From Gammaproteobacteria bacterium (GTDB taxonomy: Bacteria > Pseudomonadota > Gammaproteobacteria > UBA6429 > Thiohalophilaceae), in the NCBI GenBank assembly GCA_024275115.1, contig JAJRZT010000029.1, positions 1 to 64,000 of the forward strand: a stretch of DNA of 64,000 bases, given 5' to 3'. The position numbers and the translations under genes were made by a program. The first letter of the stretch is position 1; each line of letters starts with the position of its first letter. Shown one piece after another: positions 56,850 to 64,000 of this stretch. Below the pieces are notes generated by a model. That model had not been told where the DNA came from and did not search any database. It saw only the letters and a program-made list of their open reading frames with translations.

Positions 56850-59726
56850 TCACTGAACTTGTTGCGCATGTTTAACCTGCATATCATGCTCATGCAACCA
56901 GTTTATAAAATCACTGGCAGATAATGGCTTCGAAAAATAATAACCCTGAAAAACTTCACAGCCCAACTCAATCAATATTTTTCGTTGCACTTCAGTTTCA
57001 ACGCCTTCGGCAATAATCCCCAGGTTCATATGCTTGCCCATATCGATAATAGTTTCAACCAGTGGATGGTCATTGCTTTCTGTTAGCTCACTGATAAAGG
57101 CTCGATCTATTTTAAGGATTTGCATTGGCATATCTTTTAAATAAGCCAGAGACGAATAGCCCGTACCAAAATCGTCAAGTGCCACCTGAATCCCGGCCGC
57201 ACGAAGTTTTGACAATTTATCACGCGTATCGCCAACATCTTTTAGTAGCGCTGTTTCAGTTAGTTCCAGTACAATTTGGTCAGGGCGCAAATGGTAATCA
57301 GCCAGGGCATTAATCACACTCACAACAAACCCCGGGGCCGCAAATTGCCATGCACTAACATTAATAGAAATATGGCCAGCAAAAGAAATATTATTATTTT
57401 GCCAGTCTTTATACTGACGACAAGCTTCATGAAAAACCCAATGGCCAATCGCATGTATTAAACCCGTTTCTTCTGCAATAGGAATAAAACGATCCGGTGA
57501 TACCTGCCCTAGCTTTGAATGCTTCCAGCGTAGCAATGCTTCCACACCAATAAGTTGCCCGCTAATATTAAGTTGTGGCTGATAATGCAATGTTAGCTCA
57601 TTTTTTTCAATCGCATGGCGCAGGCCTCTTTCTATTTTTAAGCGCTCATCCGCACGTTGCTGCATTGCAGGCTGATAATACTGAATAAGCCCCCTGCCTT
57701 TATTTTTTGCCTGATATAAGGCCATATCGGCACGCCGCATAATATCAACCTCGGTTTTCCCCTGTTGTGGAAACAAAACAATCCCAACGCTGGCACCAAT
57801 ATTTAATATACGATTATCCAGCTTAAAGGGCTCACAAAGTGCATTGACAATTTTCTCTGCAATATAACCGGCAAGCTCTTCTAGTGACTCTTCTTGTTTC
57901 CGACTGATAATCACTACAAATTCATCTCCACCAATTCTTGCAACAAAATCCTGCTCACCAACCGTTGTCCCTAAACGTTCAGCCACCAATTTTAAAACAT
58001 GATCGCCAACATCATGACTTAAAGCATCATTAATTGTTTTAAAGTGATCCAGATCGATTAACAACATCGCCCCGGCCAGTGGCGTTTCTTTTAGTTGATC
58101 CAATAAGTTAATAATATATTCATGCAATGCAGCACGATTTGACAGACCCGTTAAATAATCATTAAATGCCAAACGGCGAATGTTTGCCTCTGCTTTAACG
58201 CGATCAAGCTCAGCGCCTGCGCGAGCCGCAAATATTTCTAACACCGACGTTAATCTTGCAACATCATTCATCGGTTTAGTGTCCATCACAACCATTAAGC
58301 CAATGGCAATATTATTAGAGTCAAACAAGGGTGAGCCGATATAACTGGCCAGCTCCATATCCTTCAGCATAATATCTTTTGGAAATAAGTCCTGTACCTT
58401 ATTTGGGTAAGAACAGGTTTTCTGACCGACTACGTTTTCACAGGGCGTGTTGTCTAAATGGTAACTGAAGTTATCAACAATATGACCATCAGCAGACAGG
58501 GAAATAATATTAACCTGCCTTTTATTTTTATCATCCAGAACACCAATATAAGCATGCTTTGCATCAAACAATTTACTAAGCTGAACCACCATCTGTCCAT
58601 AAATCTGGCCACCCGGCTGCCCTGAGACACCTCGCGCAATACTATGCAATGCTTCATCTGCTCGCCGACGTGCCGTAATATCTGTAGATATGCCACAAAC
58701 TGCATAGGCTTTATTATGGTTATCAAATAATGGGAACTTAATTGTATGATAAGTACGCTGAATCTCCTCTGAATATTTTACCTGCTCATCAAATTCAACT
58801 ACCTTCTCCTGCTCAAACACCTGTCGATCATTTTCCCTTAAAGTGTCGGCTGTTTGCTTGTCAAACATACTGTAATCGGTGTTACCCAGCATCTCGATAT
58901 TTTTTGTATTAAATAATATTTCATATTCACGGTTAACCATTAAATACTTACCATTGATATCCTTCATATAAACAACAGCCGGCACATGGTCAATGATCGA
59001 TGAAATACGTTGTATACGCTGCCGAAATTCCTGATGCAGGGCAATACCAACTACCAGAATAAGAGAAGGGAAACCAAATTGCGCCAAAGGAATAAAGTCC
59101 AGAAGCCCCATACGTACTAACAATGTTTGACCAATAAAGATGCTGCACATCAATACGCCTAAAAACAACATTAAACCCTGGTGATGCTGGCCATTGCGAT
59201 ATTGGCAAATTGCAGCATAAAAAGAATAACCTAATTGCGATAACAAACTCGACCACAACAAAAGGCCAAAAAAATTCATCTTATTAACAGTATGCGCAAC
59301 GATTTGTTCCCCCCAGGGCAGGGTTACCGTTGTAATTTCAGGAAGCGTATCAAAGAACTCACCATAAGGCAGGAGAGTATTGGGTATAAGCTGGAAAAAA
59401 GAATATAAACTGACTAACCACACCAGTGCTCGTATGCCAACACCCGTATAGCTATAAACAAACCAGCTCCAGAACGTAAAGGTAAGCAGAGCAAAGCTTG
59501 CACGCCATCGATAAGCTTCCACATAATCCTGCTGCGTCTCTGCCTGATAGGCAAAAAGTTCAGCGGCCATAAAGCCGACTATAAAAAAGCTCATCAAGCT
59601 AAAAAACAAATGAAGATTTTTACGTGCCTGGTGTTGCCGGGTATGAAAATGATGCAGTAAAAAATGGACACCTGCATACAGGCTAACACCTATCAGTGCC
59701 GCAATAAGCCAACTTAATATAGGCAT
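56850..59726 (-). CDS. multi-sensor GGDEF-EAL protein (7TM-PAS-GAF)
   Basis: 958 aa. About seven membrane helices span residues 1-225. A PAS domain (about 240-350, IDHVPAVVYMKDINGKYLMVN), a GAF domain (about 365-500), GGDEF (RIGGDEFVVIIS) and EAL (EALLRW, DDFGTGYSSLAYL, KIDRAF, AEGVET) follow, all with intact motifs. It can in principle both make and degrade c-di-GMP. The gene sits between merR and merTP on the opposite strand and may be an insertion that split a mer locus. Confidence 0.92.
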   Translation of the reverse strand: MPILSWLIAALIGVSLYAGVHFLLHHFHTRQHQARKNLHLFFSLMSFFIVGFMAAELFAYQAETQQDYVEAYRWRASFALLTFTFWSWFVYSYTGVGIRALVWLVSLYSFFQLIPNTLLPYGEFFDTLPEITTVTLPWGEQIVAHTVNKMNFFGLLLWSSLLSQLGYSFYAAICQYRNGQHHQGLMLFLGVLMCSIFIGQTLLVRMGLLDFIPLAQFGFPSLILVVGIALHQEFRQRIQRISSIIDHVPAVVYMKDINGKYLMVNREYEILFNTKNIEMLGNTDYSMFDKQTADTLRENDRQVFEQEKVVEFDEQVKYSEEIQRTYHTIKFPLFDNHNKAYAVCGISTDITARRRADEALHSIARGVSGQPGGQIYGQMVVQLSKLFDAKHAYIGVLDDKNKRQVNIISLSADGHIVDNFSYHLDNTPCENVVGQKTCSYPNKVQDLFPKDIMLKDMELASYIGSPLFDSNNIAIGLMVVMDTKPMNDVARLTSVLEIFAARAGAELDRVKAEANIRRLAFNDYLTGLSNRAALHEYIINLLDQLKETPLAGAMLLIDLDHFKTINDALSHDVGDHVLKLVAERLGTTVGEQDFVARIGGDEFVVIISRKQEESLEELAGYIAEKIVNALCEPFKLDNRILNIGASVGIVLFPQQGKTEVDIMRRADMALYQAKNKGRGLIQYYQPAMQQRADERLKIERGLRHAIEKNELTLHYQPQLNISGQLIGVEALLRWKHSKLGQVSPDRFIPIAEETGLIHAIGHWVFHEACRQYKDWQNNNISFAGHISINVSAWQFAAPGFVVSVINALADYHLRPDQIVLELTETALLKDVGDTRDKLSKLRAAGIQVALDDFGTGYSSLAYLKDMPMQILKIDRAFISELTESNDHPLVETIIDMGKHMNLGIIAEGVETEVQRKILIELGCEVFQGYYFSKPLSASDFINWLHEHDMQVKHAQQVQ

Positions 59727-59843
59727 GCCGGACGACTATCTCCATAATCCATCGTGTCATTTAAGATTAGCAGTCTTTTCACCATTATTAAAAGAAAATC
59801 ATGGATTTAAGCGCCCGGAAATGAATTATAATTAGAATGAAAA

Positions 59844-59948
59844 TATCGCCATATTCCTGAGTTTGGTTGTCGCTTTACCGCTAAAATTCCTTATAAAGCT
59901 GCTCAGATAATTAAAGTGGCCAATCAAGCACTACCACAACACCTTTAA
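59844..59948 (+). pseudogene. possible coding remnant upstream of merT
   Basis: One frame reads YRHIPEFGCRFTAKIPYKAA, then continues open for 14 residues to a TAA. The composition is protein-like and no start codon is present. I cannot name the parent gene and it may be chance. The remainder of 59727-60028 shows nothing I recognise. Confidence 0.25.
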
Positions 59949-60028
59949 CCTTAATAACCCGTTGTTTTTAAGTGGCTTTTATCACAAACTAAGGCTCACG
60001 CATAAATTGGCTCATGTTCAAATCCTGC

Positions 60029-60060
60029 TTGACTCTGTACACAGGTACAGTTTGTAAACT
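60029..60060 (+). promoter_or_regulatory. mer promoter-operator
   Basis: TTGACT (60029-60034) and TAAACT (60055-60060) are separated by 20 bases, longer than the usual 17. CTGTAC (60035-60040) ... GTACAG (60045-60050) is the dyad in that spacer. Stretched spacers with GTAC dyads are the hallmark of MerR-activated promoters. It lies 32 bp upstream of merT. Confidence 0.8.
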
Positions 60061-60091
60061 TAAACTAAGTGAAAAAACTGGAGCACTGAAA

Positions 60092-60451
60092 ATGGCTGAA
60101 CCATCTGCTACAAAAAATACTGGCAGCATTGTAGCTGCCTCGTTAGCGGCAATCGGGGCTTCTGTTTGCTGCGTTGGGCCACTAGTCTTATTAGCCATGG
60201 GCATAGGCGGCACCTGGATCAGCACTCTGACCGCACTTGAGCCTTATCGACCTGTTTTTATTGGCATTACATTGCTATTTTTATTTATGGTGTTTCGTAA
60301 GCTTTATATTTTACCACGCCAGTGTGCGCCAGACGATGCCTGCGCCCTGCCTGGCACTTTACGTAACCAGCGTATTATTTTCTGGCTCGTTTCAATCGTC
60401 CTTATTGCATTACTGGCTTTCCCATACTATGGCTTAATCTTTTTTGAATAA
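60092..60451 (+). CDS. merT: mercuric ion transporter MerT
   Basis: About 119 aa from the ATG at 60092 (GGAG nine bases upstream). Three membrane helices. The Hg-binding pair Cys26-Cys27 is in the first helix (SVCCVGPL), and a second pair (Cys78, Cys84) lies in the loop after the second helix. It takes Hg(II) from MerP and moves it to the cytoplasm. The mer operator lies immediately upstream and merP follows after 17 bp. Confidence 0.93.
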   Translation: MAEPSATKNTGSIVAASLAAIGASVCCVGPLVLLAMGIGGTWISTLTALEPYRPVFIGITLLFLFMVFRKLYILPRQCAPDDACALPGTLRNQRIIFWLVSIVLIALLAFPYYGLIFFE

Positions 60452-60468
60452 TTAAATGGAGAATAACA

Positions 60469-60765
60469 ATGTTTAAAAAAATATTATTATCAGGCCTTGT
60501 CGCACTTGCCTTAATTAGCAGCAGTTTTTTTGCCTACGCGGCAGAAAGTAGAACCGTAACACTGGATGTACCAGGTATGACTTGTAAGTTTTGCCCCATT
60601 ACTATTCGCAAAGCCTTAAAAAAAGTAGCCGGTGTCGTTGATGCCAGGGCAGATTATGATAGCAAAACAGCCACAGTTACTTTCGACCCGGATAAAACAA
60701 ATGCTGAAGCACTGATGAAGGCCACAGCCAATGCAGGTTATCCATCAACTCTAAAAAACAAATAA
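60469..60765 (+). CDS. merP: periplasmic mercury-binding protein MerP
   Basis: 98 aa with a signal peptide (LLSGLVALALISSSFFAYAA). The mature part is one heavy-metal-associated domain with GMTCKFCP (Cys39, Cys42). It binds periplasmic Hg(II) and hands it to MerT. GGAG precedes the start. No merA or merC follows; the next gene is on the other strand, so the fate of imported mercury is not encoded here. Confidence 0.93.
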   Translation: MFKKILLSGLVALALISSSFFAYAAESRTVTLDVPGMTCKFCPITIRKALKKVAGVVDARADYDSKTATVTFDPDKTNAEALMKATANAGYPSTLKNK

Positions 60766-60775
60766 TCTGTCATAT

Positions 60776-62359
60776 TTAATTCCAGCGTGCCGGGTCAGCC
60801 GTATCCCATGCATCTTTCCATTGCGCAGGCATCCGGTCTTCTGACAACAAACAATCACATTCTATACAGGGGTATAACTGCGCATAAGTTTTAATGTCGG
60901 GGCCGTTAATGCGGCGTAAAATATGATGTGGCCGAGCCGCCTCCGGATCCTTTAAGCCCGCACTGGAAAGCAATTCCAGTAACGCATGTATTGTTGTTTC
61001 ATGATACTGCGCAACACGCTGTGCTTTACCTTTAACATTTAATTGTTTATAGCGTGCAGGGTTTTGTGTTGCAACACCCGTGGGGCACATATTAGTATTG
61101 CAATAGCGAGACTGAATACAGCCCAACGCAAACATCATCCCACGTGCTGAATTAATCATATCCGCACCCAACGCTAACATGCGTAGCATATGAAATGCCG
61201 ATATTGCCTTACCTGCGGCGATAATACGAATATGTTTTCGAACACCAATGCCCAATAGCGCGCTATGCACAAAAGAAAGGCCATCACGCATCGGTGTGCC
61301 CACTGAGTTGGTCAGCTCAATGGGTGCTGCACCCGTACCCCCTTCACTGCCATCCACCGTGATAAAATCAGGGTAAATTCCGGTAACCAGCATCGCCTTA
61401 CAAATAGCCAAAAACTCGGACTTAATCCCAATACAAAGTTTAAAACCAACCGGCTTGCCTCCGGATAGCTTACGCAGCAGCGCAACAAATTCAAGTAAGC
61501 CTGTCGGTGACGAAAAAGCGCTGTGCCCCGGTGGGGATATAACATCCTGCCCCATCGGCACATCACGAATAGCGGCAATCTCTTCAGTTAGCTTGGCCGC
61601 TGGTAAAATCCCCCCATGACCCGGCTTGGCACCTTGCGATAATTTAATTTCGATCATTTTAATCTGATCCAGTGCTGCTTTTTCCGCAAAAGCCTGGGGA
61701 TTAAAAGAACCATTATGATTGCGACAACCAAAATAACCAGTACCTATTTGCCAGATCAAATCCCCTCCCGGCTCACGATGGTAAAGGCTGATCCCTCCTT
61801 CACCGGTGTTATGTGCAAAGCCACCAATATATGCACCCTGGTTAAGCGCAAGGATGGCATTGCGACTCAAAGCACCAAAGCTCATTGCTGAAATATTTAA
61901 GTGTGATGCAGCATAAGGTTTTGTACATTGCGGGCCACCAACCTGTACTCTTGGTTCTTTTTCCGCCACCGGTGCTGGCGATAAAGAGGGGTTAATCCAC
62001 TCAGAACCGGGGCGATAAACATCAAATAGCGTACCAAAAGGCCGTGTATCACGCGCACCTTTGGATCGCTGATAAACCAGTGAACGAAACTCACGATTGA
62101 CTGGCTGGCCATTGGTATCGGTTTCTACAAAGTACTGCTGAATTTCGGGACGAATGGATTCAAACAAATACCGCAACCGCCCAATGACTGGGTAAATACG
62201 CGGGATGGTGTGTTTTTGCTGTGTAATATCATACAAGCCTAATAAAATAAAAGGCGCAACAATAAAAGCAACCCACCAACCGCCTGGCCAGATAAAAATA
62301 AGCCCGGAAATTAAAATAATGAGCACCACAGAGATAAAAAAGAACAGACGCCGAACCAT
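60776..62359 (-). CDS. membrane-anchored FMN-binding glutamate synthase-like protein
   Basis: 527 aa. Two N-terminal membrane helices (about 4-24 and 28-45), then a stand-alone glutamate-synthase FMN domain: FNPQAFAEKA, KLSQGAKPGHGG, ISPPGHSAF, DGSEGGTGAAP, and a C-x5-C-x4-C iron-sulfur motif (CIQSRYCNTNMC) followed by PTGVATQNP. There is no glutaminase domain, so it cannot use glutamine the way GltB does. The physiological reaction of this family is uncertain. It converges with merP. Confidence 0.88.
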   Translation of the reverse strand: MVRRLFFFISVVLIILISGLIFIWPGGWWVAFIVAPFILLGLYDITQQKHTIPRIYPVIGRLRYLFESIRPEIQQYFVETDTNGQPVNREFRSLVYQRSKGARDTRPFGTLFDVYRPGSEWINPSLSPAPVAEKEPRVQVGGPQCTKPYAASHLNISAMSFGALSRNAILALNQGAYIGGFAHNTGEGGISLYHREPGGDLIWQIGTGYFGCRNHNGSFNPQAFAEKAALDQIKMIEIKLSQGAKPGHGGILPAAKLTEEIAAIRDVPMGQDVISPPGHSAFSSPTGLLEFVALLRKLSGGKPVGFKLCIGIKSEFLAICKAMLVTGIYPDFITVDGSEGGTGAAPIELTNSVGTPMRDGLSFVHSALLGIGVRKHIRIIAAGKAISAFHMLRMLALGADMINSARGMMFALGCIQSRYCNTNMCPTGVATQNPARYKQLNVKGKAQRVAQYHETTIHALLELLSSAGLKDPEAARPHHILRRINGPDIKTYAQLYPCIECDCLLSEDRMPAQWKDAWDTADPARWN

Positions 62360-62565
62360 ACTCTTAAAATTCCTTATTATTTTTTTTATTAAATAACAAT
62401 GTTTGGAAAGGTCAAACTAACATAAGTTCACTCACGATATGAAACTATAAGTCTAACTTATGTTTATTTTCTCTTTATTCACCCTATACTTTAAATGTAC
62501 TTTAATTTTTTCATCCATATAACAACAATGAATTACTTTTTCTGTATTAACGTAGAGCTAAATAT

Positions 62566-63552
62566 ATGCCTGACGATTCAAACAAGAATATAAAGCTATC
62601 TATACCCAAACCACCGCACCCAATTAACCGCCAGCAAAAATTACCCTGGCAGTTTTGCAAAGCAGTAACCGATGACGCTAAAGCCGACGAACGTATCCAG
62701 AAAATAATGAAAGATCCGGCTTATCGTCAGGCCGACAGGGATGCTGATTTTTTACGCCTCAATGAAGCGCGAGGCGCACGGCTGCAAATTGATTACATCA
62801 AACCCGAACTATTGCTGGAAGAACAGGGTATAGAACATACTATTGTCGTTTTTGGCAGCACCCGAATTCCCGAACCCGCTGAAGCGACAAGAAAAGTCGA
62901 CAAACTTCAGAAAATGATACAAGACCATCCTGATGCGCTATCGGTACAGCAACAACTCACAGTGGCTAAACGCATTCTTGATAAAAGTCAGTACTACCAG
63001 ATAGCACGTGACTTCGGTCGTCTGGTCGGTGAATCAGGTAAATCAGCCTGCGACTGCCGTGTTGTACTGATGACCGGTGGTGGCCCCGGCATTATGGAAG
63101 CAGCAAACAGAGGCGCCTGGGATGTGGGCGCAAAAACAGTGGGCTTGAATATTACCCTGCCCCATGAACAATACCCTAACCCTTACATCACACCCGGCTT
63201 ATGCTTTCGTTTCCATTACTTTGCGTTACGCAAACTGCATTTTTTATTACGCGCAAAAGCACTGGTTGCCTTTCCCGGTGGCTATGGAACGCTGGATGAG
63301 CTTTTTGAAACATTAACCCTGGTGCAAACACGAAAAATTAAACCCCTGCCTGTCGTACTTGTCGGCAAAGCCTACTGGCAACGCGCCATTGATTTTGACT
63401 TTCTTGTTGCTGAAGGTGTCATCGATGCAGAAGATCGTGAACTGTTCTGGTATGCAGAAACAGCACAGGAAGCCTGGGACGGTATCCAGCACTGGCATAT
63501 CGCTAACGGTATCCCTTTATTTACTGAATGCAAAATAACAGAGCCGGGTTAA
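62566..63552 (+). CDS. LOG-family protein (TIGR00730-type Rossmann fold)
   Basis: 328 aa. MTGGGPGIMEAANRGAWDVG and PGGYGTLDELFETLTLVQT contain the GGGxGxM and PGGxGTxxE motifs of the lysine-decarboxylase-like LOG family. Members cleave nucleoside monophosphates to a base and ribose 5-phosphate; the substrate here is unknown. The N-terminal 85 residues, with IVVFGSTRIPEPAE at the fold start, are longer than in the short LOG type. Alone on this strand; a strong GGAG is not visible before the ATG. Confidence 0.88.
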   Translation: MPDDSNKNIKLSIPKPPHPINRQQKLPWQFCKAVTDDAKADERIQKIMKDPAYRQADRDADFLRLNEARGARLQIDYIKPELLLEEQGIEHTIVVFGSTRIPEPAEATRKVDKLQKMIQDHPDALSVQQQLTVAKRILDKSQYYQIARDFGRLVGESGKSACDCRVVLMTGGGPGIMEAANRGAWDVGAKTVGLNITLPHEQYPNPYITPGLCFRFHYFALRKLHFLLRAKALVAFPGGYGTLDELFETLTLVQTRKIKPLPVVLVGKAYWQRAIDFDFLVAEGVIDAEDRELFWYAETAQEAWDGIQHWHIANGIPLFTECKITEPG

Positions 63553-63638
63553 TATCAAATGCTCTGGATCAATAAAAAATTCACTTTATAAGCTAAAATG
63601 TTATGTATAAGCAAAATAATTCCTAAAAGGAGAGCTCC

Positions 63639-64000
63639 ATGAGAAAATCCCGCGACCCTATCCAGGCACTTGGTGAAGCCTATGAATTATTGCTTGAAAA
63701 AACACTGGATGAGTTACATATTGATGACCGGCGCAAAAAAAATATCGAAGATACGATTCACAAAGTCTCCAAAGATATTCCACAATTAAAAAATCTGGAT
63801 GATACTCTGTTAAGACAGGTTCAGGATGCTGTGCACCGGGATCTACATTCAGCCGGGCAACATTTTTCAGAAACAACGCAGGAAGTAAAAGACTGGCTGG
63901 GTTTTGAGCTACAATTAGTCGAAGGCAGCTTACTGGATTTGCTGCCTAAAATCGCCGACCAAACCACCGTTGAACTACTGGAATGGAAACAGGATCAAGC
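63639..64000 (+). CDS. DUF1451-type zinc-ribbon protein (3' truncated by window)
   Basis: A start with AAAAGGAG six bases upstream opens a frame (MRKSRDPIQALGEAYELLLEK) that runs to the window end without a stop, at least 120 codons. It is helical and charged. The part QDAVHRDLHSAGQHFSETTQ, followed by EVKDWLGFELQLVE and TTVELLEWK, resembles the N-terminal region of DUF1451 proteins, which end in a zinc ribbon. That ribbon would be beyond the window. Confidence 0.7.
   Translation, partial: MRKSRDPIQALGEAYELLLEKTLDELHIDDRRKKNIEDTIHKVSKDIPQLKNLDDTLLRQVQDAVHRDLHSAGQHFSETTQEVKDWLGFELQLVEGSLLDLLPKIADQTTVELLEWKQDQ

Noticed and set aside
60014-60091. Longer merT start
   Set aside because: It runs through the mer promoter-operator; the ATG at 60092 has a ribosome site and matches MerT.
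63658-63876. Minus-strand open frame near the right edge
   Set aside because: The plus strand carries a frame with a good ribosome site that resembles DUF1451; the minus frame is a shadow.

Overview
This window is the chromosome of an aquatic-type gammaproteobacterium with moderately low GC. The clues are two conserved gammaproteobacterial neighbourhoods: rho-trxA-rhlB (2.0-5.5 kb) and ponA/pilMNOPQ-aroK-aroB-(dGTPase)-damX (11.7-25.5 kb). There are also two GGDEF/EAL proteins, a PilZ protein and a chemotaxis receptor, which suggest a pilus-bearing, surface-responsive bacterium. I cannot name the genus. I see no rRNA, tRNA, CRISPR array, prophage or complete insertion sequence.

Layout. 0.1-5.9 kb: a secreted nuclease, ribosomal protein L31, a DUF3135 protein, Rho, thioredoxin, RhlB helicase and a DUF6165 protein. 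5.9-9.4 kb is an accessory patch: a HipBA toxin-antitoxin pair, then an AT-rich pair of unknown membrane proteins framed by inverted copies of a GGGTCAGGTCTTGCC-type repeat, then a tiny membrane protein. 9.7-25.5 kb is core: malic enzyme, PBP1A, the type IV pilus operon pilMNOPQ, shikimate kinase, dehydroquinate synthase, a dGTPase-like protein, a nested palindromic element, a WGR-domain protein and a DamX-like ATPase/SPOR protein. 25.5-28.7 kb: chemotaxis receptor, periplasmic rhodanese and PilZ protein. 29.1-39.7 kb: glutamate synthase gltBD, hemE, a DUF2797 protein and a membrane GGDEF-EAL protein.

39.7-44.8 kb is a TetR/MMPL-RND/LolA-like/outer-membrane-protein operon that looks like an export system for an unknown, probably lipidic, substrate. 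44.9-48.1 kb holds small redox and methyltransferase genes and an orphan MbcA/ParS-like antitoxin. 48.2-51.1 kb holds an intact class 3 lipase, two nearly identical DUF6795-like membrane-anchored proteins and two decayed lipase fragments. I read this as a shrinking tandem array of (DUF6795-like + lipase) units, and it is the best candidate here for an undescribed, possibly toxin-immunity-like, system. 51.1-53.6 kb: a spermidine-synthase-like protein, SlyD and an unknown protein.

53.6-60.8 kb is a metal/metalloid region. An arsR-GAPDH-arsJ operon for arsenate detoxification diverges from a mercury-type merR. The merTP transport pair lies 3.4 kb further on, behind its own recognisable mer operator, with a large GGDEF-EAL gene in between and no merA in view. 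60.8-64.0 kb: a membrane-anchored stand-alone glutamate-synthase-like FMN protein, a LOG-family protein and the start of a DUF1451-type gene cut by the window edge.

Several short palindromic repeats of different families sit between genes, near 0.1, 3.6, 22.7, 35.0 and 45.7 kb.
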